From: Planctomycetota bacterium
GTDB lineage: Bacteria > Planctomycetota > Planctomycetia > Pirellulales > PALSA-1355
Length of the DNA: 64,000 nt
Reading direction: 5' to 3'
Assembly: GCA_003389325.1 (NCBI GenBank)
Contig: QQVE01000065.1
Location: forward strand, 165,353 to 229,352
Both the position numbers and the translations under genes were made by a program. Positions 1-8,984 of the stretch are shown here, one piece after another. The notes beneath the pieces were generated by a model that saw only the letters and a list, made by a program, of their open reading frames with translations, did not search any database and was not told the origin of the DNA. Each line of letters begins with the position of its first letter. The first letter of the stretch is position 1.

Positions 1-455
1 CCCCGCAGCGCACCATGGCCGACATTCCGCCCGAGACCTGGGACCAGGTCCTGCACATCAATGCCACCGGCGCCTTCAACTGCATGCGGGCCGTGCTCGA
101 CGGCATGCGCCAGCGCAAGGACGGGCTGATCATCAACATGGACTCGATCTCCGGCATGCGCGCGAGCATCCTGGGCGGCGTGGCCTATTGCGCCTCGAAG
201 TTCGCGCTGACGGCGCTGGGCACGTGCGTGGCGCTGGAAGAAGGCAAGAACGGCATCCGCGTGACCAGCATCTGCCCCGGCGAAGTGGATACGCCGCTAT
301 TGGACGGGCGCCCCACGCCCCTGACCGCCGAGCACCGCGCGAGCATTCTGCAATCGGAAGACGTGGCCGCCGCGGCATTGATGGTGGCCTGCCTGCCGCC
401 GCGGGCCCACGTGCACGAGCTGGTGATCAAGCCCACGTGGCAAGACTACGCCTAA
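1..455 (+). CDS. Short-chain dehydrogenase/reductase, C-terminal part (5' cut by window edge)
   Basis: C-terminal two thirds of a short-chain dehydrogenase/reductase, an NAD(P)-dependent oxidoreductase. The frame is open to the left edge, so the Rossmann glycine motif and true start lie outside; the ATG at 15 is internal. Visible are the INATGAFNC segment (family NxxG-type helix), the catalytic serine region (NMDSISG), and the YxxxK signature as YCASKFALTALG, followed by the usual GIRVTSICPGEVDTP stretch that closes the cofactor site. All catalytic positions in the visible part are intact. The substrate cannot be inferred. It is convergent with the next gene, 32 bases away. Confidence 0.88.
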   Translation, partial: PQRTMADIPPETWDQVLHINATGAFNCMRAVLDGMRQRKDGLIINMDSISGMRASILGGVAYCASKFALTALGTCVALEEGKNGIRVTSICPGEVDTPLLDGRPTPLTAEHRASILQSEDVAAAALMVACLPPRAHVHELVIKPTWQDYA

Positions 456-487
456 GCGGCGTGAGTCGCCCCCGACTCGTGGATCCC

Positions 488-1420
488 TCAGGCTGCGCGG
501 CGCCCGAGAATGAATCCGGCGGCCAGAGCGCTCAGATGGCGCAACCGCCGGCCGACGCTTGCCGATTCGCGAGGCGCCACGGGGGCATGCATCTCGCGCG
601 TGGCCGCCAATGCCCGGTAGCGTGCGAGCACGTCGGTGTAGGTTTCCAGGCCGCCTCGCTGCGGAGCGTAGGCGAAGTGCGCCACGAGCGCGTCGCCCAC
701 GATGGCGGTGGTGCGGCCGGTCTCGCGCGGCACGTGCTCGGTGACCCAGGCCTCGTCGTCGTCTGCGAAGCGGCGGGCCGGCTCGGCCAGGTCGCGGCCC
801 AGCCAGCACATGGCGTTGATCGAGAACCGTTCGTAGTCGGTCAGTTCCCACGTGTCGAAGTGGAACTTGTGCAACTCGCCGGCGGCGCGAAGGTCGAAAA
901 ACGTCTCATGGGCGGCGTGCGCCGTGCGCCAGCGCCGCCAACTCACGTCGCCTAAGCACTCGTACTCGACCGCCGGGGTGTCGGCCAGCAGACCCTGCTT
1001 TTGGTGCAAGTGCGAACAGAGCGAGTTGTTGACCGTGTTGGGGAACACAGTCAGATACTGTGGATGATCGAGCCGGAACTGCAACAGCCGCTCGATGGCG
1101 CCGTCGTCGATCCACACCAGATCGTCGTCGAGCTTTAGATAGAGCGTGTGGTCCTCGTCGCACTTCTGCCAAAACCAGCAGATGCGCGGCACGGCACTCT
1201 TGCGCGAGTAGCGCGAGCTGTCGTGCACGAGGCGGAAAAAGTCGGGATAGGCCGCCGCCAGGTCGCGCGCGTACTGCACGTCCTCCGGGCAGTCGGTGTT
1301 GATCCAGAAATGATGCTCGTCGATCAGGTCGCGCAGACCGAGCAGATAGCGGACGAGGATCTCGACGTAACGGCGCCGCCCGTACGGCGTCACCGACACC
1401 ACTCTTCTTCCTTGAAACAT
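488..1420 (-). CDS. Glycosyltransferase-like protein
   Basis: 310-residue soluble protein with no signal peptide. The strongest marker is YLKLDDDLVWIDD near residues 94-106, a DxD-type motif like those that hold the metal and sugar nucleotide in GT-A glycosyltransferases. The N-terminus (VVSVTPYGRRRYVEILVRYL) resembles the opening strand and helix of such folds. Tryptophan- and histidine-rich segments follow. ATG at 1420 is preceded only by a weak purine stretch. It is single-gene, separated by 129 bases from the PQQ-propeller gene upstream on the same strand. Acceptor and sugar are unknown. The family call is inference from the motif and general pattern. Confidence 0.6.
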   Translation of the reverse strand: MFQGRRVVSVTPYGRRRYVEILVRYLLGLRDLIDEHHFWINTDCPEDVQYARDLAAAYPDFFRLVHDSSRYSRKSAVPRICWFWQKCDEDHTLYLKLDDDLVWIDDGAIERLLQFRLDHPQYLTVFPNTVNNSLCSHLHQKQGLLADTPAVEYECLGDVSWRRWRTAHAAHETFFDLRAAGELHKFHFDTWELTDYERFSINAMCWLGRDLAEPARRFADDDEAWVTEHVPRETGRTTAIVGDALVAHFAYAPQRGGLETYTDVLARYRALAATREMHAPVAPRESASVGRRLRHLSALAAGFILGRRAA

Positions 1421-1549
1421 GGCGGGCTCTCGCTTGGCTGCCAGCAGCGCCAGTGCCGATTCACTTCTGGTCTTCTTGAGGGCCCGAATTCTGGGCCAAA
1501 GACCCCTGATGGGTCAATGGCAATCGCGCTGCTAGCTGTTCGGCGAGCG

Positions 1550-2809
1550 TCAGTCGCCGGCGCCCGCGGCATTCGGGCCGATGCAGTACAGCGCCTTGGT
1601 CGAGCGGATCAGCAGTTGGCCCTGGCAGGGAACGATCGACGAGCGGAACACCTCTTCGCGATCGCTTTCCAAGCGGCTCTTGGCCACGATGTGGGCCGCT
1701 GCGGCATCGGGCTCGATGACAATCAACTCGCCGTCTTCGGCAAGCAGATAGGCGCGCTCGCCGCAAACCAGCGGCGTGGTTGCGAACTTCGAGCCGATCC
1801 GCTCTTTCCAGAGTTCTTTGCCGGTCTCGCAGTCGTAGCCCACCAGGATGCCTGCCATGCTGCACCCCAGCAGCACGTCGCCGACGACCACCGGCGAGGG
1901 CAGATCGCGGCCGGCCCGTCGCGTGGTGTGCCACAGGCGGTGCGTCTTGGTCACGTCGCCCTCGCCGCCGGGGCGCACGCAGTAGATATCGCCCATCAGC
2001 CCGTTGATCACGTACAGCTTGTCGTGGGCCCATGCCGGCACGGGCTCGCCCCGTCCGTTGAACCCGTCGCAAGACCACAGCTCCTCGCCGGTTCGGGGAT
2101 TGTAGCTGCGCACGCCGGTGTGGCTGTTGAGGATCAGTTCCTCGCGCTGGGGTGTGTCGATCACGATCGGCGTGCTCCAGCCGCGAATCACCTGCCGGGG
2201 CGTGCTCCACAGGGTCTCGCCCGTGCGGGAGTCGAAGGCCACGAGCGCCGACTCGGGCGACTCGCTATCGCAGTTTTGAATCACGGTGTCGCCATAGAAG
2301 ATCGGGCTGGCGGCCGTTCCCCAGGGCCCGTCGAACGCGCCCAGGTCGCGCGACCAGAGCAGCTTGCCGTCGAGGGTGTAGGCGTGCAATCCGCCGCGGC
2401 CGAAGAAGGCCACGACCACTTTGCCGTTGGTGGCGCACGTGGCCGAGGCGTGGCCGTTCATGCGATGCGAGCGCTCGGGCTCGCCGGTCCAGGCCACGTG
2501 TTCCCACAGCGTGCGACCGCTTTCCCGGTCGAGGCACAGCACGAGCCGCTTGGCTCCCTCGTCGAGCGCCGTAGTGAGAAAGATCCGCTCGCCCCACACC
2601 ACCGGCATCGATTGGCCACTGCCGGGAAGCGTTGTCGTCCAGGCGACGTTGTCCTCGGTCACCTTCAGCGGCAGGTCCGTCTCTTGCGTATGGCTCGAGC
2701 CGTCGGGCCCTCCCCAGCGCGGCCACGGATCTTCGCCGCGCGCGGCCAGCACAATCAGGCACGTCAAAACGGCCGCTGCGGGCATACTCCTAGACAATCG
2801 CTGGCGCAC
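1550..2809 (-). CDS. Exported PQQ-binding-like beta-propeller protein
   Basis: About 419 residues. An upstream start at 2890 would overlap the neighbouring gene; I prefer the GTG at 2809, which has GGAG seven bases upstream and gives a signal peptide (hydrophobic AAAVLTCLIVLAARG, then mature EDPWPRWGGPDG). PWPRWRGP-type openings followed by repeated blades ending in GxxxW (SGRTLWE, TGETLWS, TGEELWS, TGKELWK) are characteristic of PQQ-like/quinoprotein propellers of planctomycetes. These fold as seven or eight blades but often do not bind PQQ. Likely periplasmic; a scaffold or enzyme role is unknown. It lies 46 bases downstream of the DUF1501 gene, so the two are probably co-transcribed. Confidence 0.82.
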   Translation of the reverse strand: MRQRLSRSMPAAAVLTCLIVLAARGEDPWPRWGGPDGSSHTQETDLPLKVTEDNVAWTTTLPGSGQSMPVVWGERIFLTTALDEGAKRLVLCLDRESGRTLWEHVAWTGEPERSHRMNGHASATCATNGKVVVAFFGRGGLHAYTLDGKLLWSRDLGAFDGPWGTAASPIFYGDTVIQNCDSESPESALVAFDSRTGETLWSTPRQVIRGWSTPIVIDTPQREELILNSHTGVRSYNPRTGEELWSCDGFNGRGEPVPAWAHDKLYVINGLMGDIYCVRPGGEGDVTKTHRLWHTTRRAGRDLPSPVVVGDVLLGCSMAGILVGYDCETGKELWKERIGSKFATTPLVCGERAYLLAEDGELIVIEPDAAAAHIVAKSRLESDREEVFRSSIVPCQGQLLIRSTKALYCIGPNAAGAGD

Positions 2810-2855
2810 GGTGCAACTCCCGGGGAGGTCAGGTTTCAGCAGCGGCGGGTGGGCC

Positions 2856-4166
2856 CTAAAGGAGCTCGGCAATCGGCTCGCCATCTTCAATCATATACAC
2901 CGGGCGGCCGGCGTTGCTGATGAACTGCGTCTGGCGGTCGATGCCCAACACGTCGAAAACCGTGGCCATCAGGTCCTGCGGCCGAATGGGCACGCTCTTG
3001 GGCACGTCGCCCTTGGGCATCGATTCGCCCACGACCTGGCCGGTCTTCAAGCCGCCGCCGCTGACGGCCAGCGTGCTCAGGGGGGCCCAGTGATCGCGGC
3101 CGCCCTTGCCGTTCACTTTCGGCGTGCGGCCAAACTCGCCGGTGATCACCAGCATGATGCGATCGCTCAGCCCGCGCTGGTGGATGTCGTCGACAAACGC
3201 GGCGATCGCCTGGTCCAGGCTGGGGCTGCGCTGCTTCATCCGCTTTTCGATGCCGTTGTGCATGTCCCAGCCGTTGTACGAAAGCGTGACGAACCCGCAG
3301 CCGGCCTCGCACAGCCGCCGGGCCTGCAACAGTTGCTCGCCGATTCCCTTGCCGTAGCGGGCCCGGGTCTTCGACGACTCTTGTTTGATGTTAAACGCCG
3401 CCGGCGCCCCGCCCAGCACCAGGTCGAAGGCCTGCTGCTCGAAACGATCCATGCCCGTCATGGCGCCCGTGGCGTCGGCTTCACGCTTCAGGCGATCGAG
3501 GCTGGCCAGCAGAAAGCGGCGGTCGCCGACGCGCTTTTCCGGCACGGCCAGCGACAAGTTCTTGAGGGCTTGCCCTTTGGGGTCGAAGGGGCCGTAGGAG
3601 GTCCCCAGAAACGCGGGCCCGTCGATGCCCGAACGCAGTCGGTTCAAGGCCACGTAGGTCGGCATGCCCGTCACGCGGTGATTCGTGCCGCGCACGCGGG
3701 AGACGATCGCGCCGAGGGCCGGCCGGGCCGGGGCCCCGCCATTGTCGATGTTGCGGTTGTCGTAGCCGGTGTTCACAAAGTGCGTGCCGCCGACGTGCCC
3801 GCTGTTGTTGTGGGCAAACGAGCGCACGAAGGCCATCTTGTCGGCCACGCGGGCGATCTTGGGGAACGTGCCGCCGATCGTCACGCCGGGGAGCTTGGTA
3901 CGCACGTGCCCGGTGGTGCTGCGGTACTCGACCGGGGCGTTCATGTGCGGATCGAAGGTTTCCATCTGCGTCGGACCGCCGGCCAGCCAGACCCACACGA
4001 TCGCGGTGTCCTTGACCGGTTTGCCCTGGGCCTTAGCTTCGGCGCGGGCCGCCAACAGGCCCGGCAGCGTCAGGGCTCCGGCACCCAAAGCGCCGACCTT
4101 CAAGAAGTCGCGCCGCAACATTCCGGCACAATCGCGCGAGCGGGAATCGGAGAGGATACTCAGCAT
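2856..4166 (-). CDS. DUF1501 domain protein with twin-arginine signal
   Basis: About 436 residues. The ATG at 4166 is chosen because GGAGGA lies about nine bases upstream; a TTG at 4193 is less likely. The N-terminus carries a twin-arginine signal (LRRDFLKVGALGAGALTLPG), so the folded protein should be exported. The body matches the DUF1501 family, related to the alkaline phosphatase/sulfatase fold: VWVWLAGGPTQMETFDPH, FVRSFAHNNSGHVGG, ITGEFGRTPKVNGKGGRDHW near the C-terminus. In planctomycetes this family normally sits beside DUF1549/1553 or PQQ genes; here a PQQ-propeller gene follows. The enzymatic activity is not established. Confidence 0.88.
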   Translation of the reverse strand: MLSILSDSRSRDCAGMLRRDFLKVGALGAGALTLPGLLAARAEAKAQGKPVKDTAIVWVWLAGGPTQMETFDPHMNAPVEYRSTTGHVRTKLPGVTIGGTFPKIARVADKMAFVRSFAHNNSGHVGGTHFVNTGYDNRNIDNGGAPARPALGAIVSRVRGTNHRVTGMPTYVALNRLRSGIDGPAFLGTSYGPFDPKGQALKNLSLAVPEKRVGDRRFLLASLDRLKREADATGAMTGMDRFEQQAFDLVLGGAPAAFNIKQESSKTRARYGKGIGEQLLQARRLCEAGCGFVTLSYNGWDMHNGIEKRMKQRSPSLDQAIAAFVDDIHQRGLSDRIMLVITGEFGRTPKVNGKGGRDHWAPLSTLAVSGGGLKTGQVVGESMPKGDVPKSVPIRPQDLMATVFDVLGIDRQTQFISNAGRPVYMIEDGEPIAELL

Positions 4167-4317
4167 GGCCGCGTCCTCCGTCGTTCGTTCCAAGGGGGGA
4201 AGGCAGTGGAACCTATCGGTGGGATTTTATCCGTGACGCAGTATAGCGCCGGTGGCCGTTTCAAGCAACGCTGTGGACGAATCAATTCGGCGCCGGTGGC
4301 GCTGCCCGTTTGGCCGC

Positions 4318-4446
4318 TTAGCCCGGAGCCAACGGCGACGGCGTGTCGATGTCGACGTGACCGATGCGCGCAATGCTTCGTCACCCGTGTGCCGGGAACA
4401 GAATCAAATTCGCTTCCACGCGCCGTCGCCGTCGGCTCCAGGCTAA
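4318..4446. repeat. REP-like inverted repeat, TTAGCCCGG family
   Basis: Two 26-base arms face each other: 4318-4343, beginning TTAGCCCGGAGCCAACGGCG, and 4421-4446, ending GGCTCCAGGCTAA, the near-perfect reverse complement. About 77 bases separate them. The element fills the 290-base space between the Gfo/Idh/MocA gene and the DUF1501 gene. A related single arm lies at 8958-8984 and a related short hairpin at 8046-8064, so this is a dispersed repeat family rather than a one-off. Confidence 0.6.
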
Positions 4447-4456
4447 ACGTGATGCG

Positions 4457-5917
4457 TTACACGTCCTGCGGGACGACGAACGGTTCGCGGTAGGGGCGGG
4501 TGAGCAGGACGTTGGCCTGCTCGGCGCCGTCGCCCGTGAAGCGCTCGCTCTGGGCGTCGAACTCCAGCGTGGGGCCAACGCGGTACTCGACTTCGTCGAG
4601 CGTCATGCCGATGGCCTTGAGGTTGTCCTGCAAGGCGGCGAAGCTGTCGACCACTTGCTTGTTGTCGCCGAGCTTGCCCGACTTCTTGTCGAACTTAGCC
4701 ACGTCGCCCAGACGATAAGAGATGTTGGCCAGGTGGCACAGCGATGCCGAGTGGTGGGCCGTTTCGGCATCGGCATTGTTGTCTTCCGGCTTGCGGCTGC
4801 GCACCGCGGCGATGAACGCGCCGAACGTGCCGCCCGGCGTAACGTGCGCGTCGGGCCCTTCGAGCTTTTCGCCGGTCTTTGAGCCGTGCGGATAGAACTT
4901 GCCCTCGCGGATCATGCCTTCGGTTGTGTAGTACTCGTTCGACACGTTGCGCGGGACGTCGCCGCGGTCTTTGTTGGCCACCAGCCCCCGCACCTCGAAC
5001 AGCAGCAGGGCGTCGCCGTAGTCGAACACGGCCATCTGCGTGTTGGGCGTCTGGCCCTGATCGTTGTAGCCAAAGCGTCCGCCCAGGCTCCACACGCTCT
5101 TGGGCAGCGTCGAATCCTTGATCGCCCAGCGGGCCACGTCCATCTCGTGCACGCCCTGGTTGCCGATGTCGCCGTTGCCGGTGTCCCAGAACCAGTGCCA
5201 GTTGTAGGGCACCAGGTTGGCGTGGTACGACTGCTCGGGCGCCGGGCCCAGCCAGAGGTTGAAGTCGAGCTCGCTCGGCGGGGCTTCGGTCGGCTTGTCG
5301 CCGATGCTCCAACGCGGCTTGCAGCAGTAACCTTTCGAGACTAGCAGCTTGCCATACTTGCCGCTTTGCAGGGCCGCGATCTCGCGGGCTCGTCCTTCGC
5401 TGGAGCGCTGCTGCGTGCCGTGCTGCACGACGCGGTCGTACTTCTTGGCGGCGCGCACGCACTGCCGGCCTTCGAACACGTTGTGGCTGATCGGCTTCTC
5501 GACGTACACGTCCTTGCCGGCCTGGCAGGCCCACACCGTGATCAGCGAGTGCCAGTGATTGCAGGTGGCCACGCTCACCGCGTCGAGATCCTTGTCGTCG
5601 AGCGCCTCGCGAATGTCGAGCACGCACTTCGGCTCGTTGCCGCCCAGGTCGGCCACCGACTTCTTGCGCGAGTCAAACCAGCGGGTGTCGGGATCGATCA
5701 GGTACGTGACCTGCACGTTCTGGTCCTTGAGCTCGCCGGCAAAGGCGTCGATGTGCGAACGGCCTCGCCCGCGGATGCCCGCCACGCCGATGCGAATCGC
5801 GTCGTTCGCGCCCAGCACGCGTCCCGAAGCCTTCGTACCGGCCACGGTGAACAGCCCAAATGCGGTGCTGGCAGCGGCGGAACGTTTTACGAACTGGCGG
5901 CGTGTAACTCGGGCCAT
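4457..5917 (-). CDS. Gfo/Idh/MocA family oxidoreductase with twin-arginine signal
   Basis: About 486 residues from the ATG at 5917, which has AGGGAG upstream. Residues 1-35 form a twin-arginine signal (TRRQFVKRSAAASTAFGLF). A Rossmann domain starts near residue 41 (IRIGVAGIRGRGRSH). The family signature YVEKPISHN, with the lysine that marks the sugar-binding/catalytic edge, follows, then a C-terminal alpha/beta dimer domain. Family members are NAD(P)-dependent dehydrogenases of sugars and related compounds, and exported planctomycete forms are very common. The substrate cannot be deduced. It is divergent from the redoxin-fusion gene. Confidence 0.87.
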   Translation of the reverse strand: MARVTRRQFVKRSAAASTAFGLFTVAGTKASGRVLGANDAIRIGVAGIRGRGRSHIDAFAGELKDQNVQVTYLIDPDTRWFDSRKKSVADLGGNEPKCVLDIREALDDKDLDAVSVATCNHWHSLITVWACQAGKDVYVEKPISHNVFEGRQCVRAAKKYDRVVQHGTQQRSSEGRAREIAALQSGKYGKLLVSKGYCCKPRWSIGDKPTEAPPSELDFNLWLGPAPEQSYHANLVPYNWHWFWDTGNGDIGNQGVHEMDVARWAIKDSTLPKSVWSLGGRFGYNDQGQTPNTQMAVFDYGDALLLFEVRGLVANKDRGDVPRNVSNEYYTTEGMIREGKFYPHGSKTGEKLEGPDAHVTPGGTFGAFIAAVRSRKPEDNNADAETAHHSASLCHLANISYRLGDVAKFDKKSGKLGDNKQVVDSFAALQDNLKAIGMTLDEVEYRVGPTLEFDAQSERFTGDGAEQANVLLTRPYREPFVVPQDV

Positions 5918-6227
5918 GGTTGGGCTCCCTGGAGATTGGAGTGGCGATTGCTGGCGGGGAAACGAGCGGTTGAGCCCGATTGTAATGCAACTCCGCAGCC
6001 CAAACCAGCTTCCAGCATGCACCACTCGATTGCCGACCAGATCCATATACCCCCGGGGCGGCGGATCTCCGTATAATCGAAATCGCATGACACCCCCCGG
6101 CGGCGCACTGGGTAGTAGAGGTAGGTACCCTCGCCTCGGCCCGCGCTGGCAAGTGGTCGCTCTTGCCCCTCGTAATACTCGGGTAACGAGAGAACGAAGG
6201 AAAAACTGTCAACGAAGGAAAGCCGCT
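5918..6227. promoter_or_regulatory. Divergent intergenic region with a TATAAT hexamer
   Basis: 310 bases between two divergent genes. A TATAAT occurs at 6072-6077 on the plus strand but no convincing -35 lies 16-18 bases upstream, so it is only a weak promoter candidate for the gene at 6228. The plus-strand gene has an AAGGAAAG ribosome-binding site just before its ATG. No terminator or repeat is seen. Confidence 0.3.
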
Positions 6228-8012
6228 ATGCTTGCACGTTTTCGGTCGGTCGCGCTTGTCTGTGGAATTCTCGCCAGCGGGATGACCGTCGCCGCGCCTG
6301 CCGTGGCGGCCGAATCGCCCGTCGGCAACAAAACGCCCGAGTTCCGCCTGCAGGATCCCGACGGCAAGACCCACAGCCTGGCCGACCTGAAAGACGCCAA
6401 GCTGGTCGTGGTGCTGTTCATGGGCAACGAGTGTCCGCTCGCGCGGCTGTATGCTCCGCGGCTGAACAAGATGGTCGCCGAATACGCCGACCGCGGCGTC
6501 GCCTTCGTGGCCATCAACTCCAACGTGCAGGACACGCCCGAGGAGATCGCCGAATACGTCCGCGAGCACGCGATCACCTTCCCCGTGCTCAAAGATCCCG
6601 AAAACATCGTGGCCGACGCCTTCGAGGCGGTGCGCACGCCGGAGGTTTTTCTGCTCGACGCCTCGCGCGTCGTGCGCTACCACGGCCGCATCGACGGGCA
6701 ATACGTGCCGGGGCTGCAAAAGACTTCGAACCCCCGGGCCGACCTGCGCGAGGCCATCGACGAGCTGCTAGCCGGGAAGGAAGTCAGCGAGCCGGAAGTC
6801 GAAGCCGTGGGCTGCTTCATCGGCCGCGTGCCCACGCCCACCGAAGGCAAAGTGACCTACTCGCGGCAGATCGCCCGCATCTTTCAAAATCGCTGCGTCG
6901 AATGTCACCGCGAGGGCGAGATCGGACCGTTCAATCTCACCAGCTACGACGAAGCTGTCGGCTGGGGCGAAACGATTCGCGAGGTGGTCGATCAGGGGCG
7001 CATGCCGCCCTGGTTCGCCGATCCCAAGATCGGGCACTTCATCAACGACGCCCGCTTGAGCGACGAGGAGAAACGGCAGATTTCCGCTTGGGTCGATGCC
7101 GGCTGCCCGGAAGGCGATCCGGCCGATCTGCCCGAGCCGCGGCAGTTCGTCGAGGGCTGGAACATTCCCGAGCCCGACCTGGTGCTCGACATGCGCGACG
7201 AGCCGTTTCACGTGCCGGCCGAAGGCGTGATCGACTACAAGCACTTCGTCGTCGACCCGGGCTTCACCGAAGACAGGTGGATGGTGGCCTGCGAGGCCCG
7301 GCCGGGCAATCGCCAGGTGGTGCACCACATCCTCGTGTTCCTGCAAACTCCCGACGGGCAGAATGAGTTGCTGCGCGGATCGCTGCTGGCGGCCTACGCG
7401 CCCGGCTCGCCGCCGCGGCGGACCGATCCAGGCATGGCCAAGCACATTCCGGCCGGCTCGAAGATCGTGTTTCAGATGCACTACACGACCAACGGCAAGC
7501 CGCAGGACGACATGAGCACCCTGGGCTTGAAGTTCTGCGACGCCAGCGAAGTGAAGCAGAAAGTGGAAAGCGGTTTCGCGATCAACTTCGCGTTTGCCAT
7601 TCCGCCCGGCAAGGCCGATCACACGATCACGGGCCGCCACCACTTCAAGGAGGATCGCCTGCTGCTGAGCCTCACCCCGCACATGCACATGCGCGGCAAG
7701 TCTTTCAAGTACACGGCCGAGTTTCCCGACGGCCGCCGCGAGGTGCTGCTGGACGTGCCGGAGTGGGACTTCAACTGGCAGATCGACTACATCCTGGCCG
7801 AGCCGATCCTGATGCCGGCCGGCTCGAAGCTCGACTGCGAAGCCCACTACGACAACTCGCCCGAGAATCCCACGAACCCCGACCCGACCCGCTGGGTCCG
7901 CTTCGGCGAGCAAACGTGGGACGAGATGATGATCGGCTGGTTCACAGCGGCCACGCTGCCCAATGACGCCGAGCTCTCCCAAGCCAAGACCAGCGACACG
8001 ACCGTCGAGTAA
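6228..8012 (+). CDS. Exported redoxin - cytochrome c - copper monooxygenase-like fusion
   Basis: 594 residues from the ATG at 6228 (AAGGAAAG upstream). Signal peptide 1-28. Residues 31-180 are a peroxiredoxin-type redoxin (NKTPEFRLQDPDGK) with a single cysteine, C69, in NECPLARLY. Residues 205-300 carry a haem c site CVECH (223-227). Residues 310-580 resemble the two-copper core of peptidylglycine monooxygenase: HH at 366-367, QMHY at 417-420, HMHM at 485-488 and DEMM at 566-569. These cover the six copper ligand positions known for that family (three His; two His plus Met). Predicted periplasmic redox enzyme; substrate unknown. Confidence 0.85.
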   Translation: MLARFRSVALVCGILASGMTVAAPAVAAESPVGNKTPEFRLQDPDGKTHSLADLKDAKLVVVLFMGNECPLARLYAPRLNKMVAEYADRGVAFVAINSNVQDTPEEIAEYVREHAITFPVLKDPENIVADAFEAVRTPEVFLLDASRVVRYHGRIDGQYVPGLQKTSNPRADLREAIDELLAGKEVSEPEVEAVGCFIGRVPTPTEGKVTYSRQIARIFQNRCVECHREGEIGPFNLTSYDEAVGWGETIREVVDQGRMPPWFADPKIGHFINDARLSDEEKRQISAWVDAGCPEGDPADLPEPRQFVEGWNIPEPDLVLDMRDEPFHVPAEGVIDYKHFVVDPGFTEDRWMVACEARPGNRQVVHHILVFLQTPDGQNELLRGSLLAAYAPGSPPRRTDPGMAKHIPAGSKIVFQMHYTTNGKPQDDMSTLGLKFCDASEVKQKVESGFAINFAFAIPPGKADHTITGRHHFKEDRLLLSLTPHMHMRGKSFKYTAEFPDGRREVLLDVPEWDFNWQIDYILAEPILMPAGSKLDCEAHYDNSPENPTNPDPTRWVRFGEQTWDEMMIGWFTAATLPNDAELSQAKTSDTTVE

Positions 8013-8045
8013 GCATCGCCCGTCGGCCATGCTCACCCGTTTAGC

Positions 8046-8064
8046 CCGGCCCCACCGGGGCCGG
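8046..8064. terminator. Hairpin between convergent genes
   Basis: CCGGCCCC-ACC-GGGGCCGG is a perfect eight-base-pair stem with a three-base loop, in the 60 bases between the stops of two convergent genes. No T-run follows, so it may be a bidirectional terminator-like hairpin or a degenerate member of the TTTAGCCCGG repeat family that also occurs at 4318-4446. Confidence 0.45.
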
Positions 8065-8072
8065 CGCGTCGC

Positions 8073-8897
8073 CTATTCCCACTGCCAGGTGTCCAGCACC
8101 TGTTTCATGGCGTGCTTGATCTCGGGGCCCTTGGTGGCGGCCATGATCAAGTACACCTTGCCCTCGCGATAGACCACCACGGCGTAGCGCGGTCGCGAGA
8201 GATCGTCGGAGGGGGTTTGCACGCGGATGCCTTCAACACCGTCGAGCATCAAGGGCGCGTCGAACACGTGGCCGTCGCGGCCGGCCATGGCTCGGGCCGT
8301 CTGCCGGGCCGTGGGCAGCGCCGGCTTGCCGACGTCGACTTTGATCATGGCGTCGGCCTGTTGCCAGTTTGTGGCGCCGAGCAAAAGCATGGCCTTGGTC
8401 TCCGTGCGGTCGGGCTTCGCGCGTTTCCAGGCGGGCGGCAGCTCGAAGTCGAACGCGCCGAACGATTCGACCACCGGCCCCGAGCGCACCACGGGCGACG
8501 CGCTTGTCGAGTGCTTCGGCCAACTCGGCTTCCAGGCCCTCAGCGGCTCGGGATCGACGAAGATGTGCAGCGAGACGTTACAGACCATGCCGACAACCAG
8601 AGCGACAGCGCCGGCGAGGCTCGAGCGGTCGGTGGTGAAATAGAACACCGCGGCGGCGATGAGCGGTAGCAGCAATCCGCCAAAAACCCGCCCACCGACG
8701 TAGCCTGCCCGAAAGTCGGGCGGGGCGCCGGCCGACTCGTGTAAGCCGTACAGCACGTGAAAGGCAATAAACGGAACGACCGGTATCAGCAGCAGAAACC
8801 AGGCTGCCGAGGGGCGCTGCGGCGGGTCGGCCCGGCGGAGATCGTCGAGCGTGGGCCAGCCTTGCTGATCGAATTGTGCGTCAAAGGGGGCCTGCAT
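8073..8897 (-). CDS. Membrane protein of unknown function
   Basis: 274 residues from the ATG at 8897. The first 40 residues are soluble. Three hydrophobic segments follow (AWFLLLIPVVPFIAFHVLYG; GGLLLPLIAAAVFYFTT; AVALVVGMVCNVSLHIFV). The rest is a soluble domain of about 150 residues (SFGAFDFELPPAWKRAKPD ... YAVVVYREGKVYLIMAAT) whose wording recalls lipoprotein-like 'PsbP/DUF1795-type' domains, though I cannot assign it. It is convergent with the redoxin fusion and divergent from acetolactate synthase. A repeat arm lies just upstream. No function is claimed. Confidence 0.7.
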   Translation of the reverse strand: MQAPFDAQFDQQGWPTLDDLRRADPPQRPSAAWFLLLIPVVPFIAFHVLYGLHESAGAPPDFRAGYVGGRVFGGLLLPLIAAAVFYFTTDRSSLAGAVALVVGMVCNVSLHIFVDPEPLRAWKPSWPKHSTSASPVVRSGPVVESFGAFDFELPPAWKRAKPDRTETKAMLLLGATNWQQADAMIKVDVGKPALPTARQTARAMAGRDGHVFDAPLMLDGVEGIRVQTPSDDLSRPRYAVVVYREGKVYLIMAATKGPEIKHAMKQVLDTWQWE

Positions 8898-8957
8898 ACT
8901 GAAGTGTAGTACGCAGAAAGGGACCGTGAGGGGGCCAGGCGAGGGGGGGCGCCGAAA

Positions 8958-8984
8958 CGCCGTCGCCGGCGGCCCCGGGCTAAA
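8958..8984. repeat. Single arm of the TTAGCCCGG repeat family
   Basis: The reverse complement of this stretch begins TTTAGCCCGGGGCCGCCGGC, matching the arms of the inverted repeat at 4318-4446 apart from a few substitutions. It lies in the 299-base divergent region between the membrane-protein gene and acetolactate synthase. No second arm is evident nearby. Confidence 0.4.

Noticed and set aside
1148..2920. Long open frame of about 590 codons antisense to the PQQ-propeller and glycosyltransferase genes
   Set aside because: High GC makes antisense frames long. The translation is arginine/histidine/alanine-rich without domains, while the minus-strand genes have clear family motifs.
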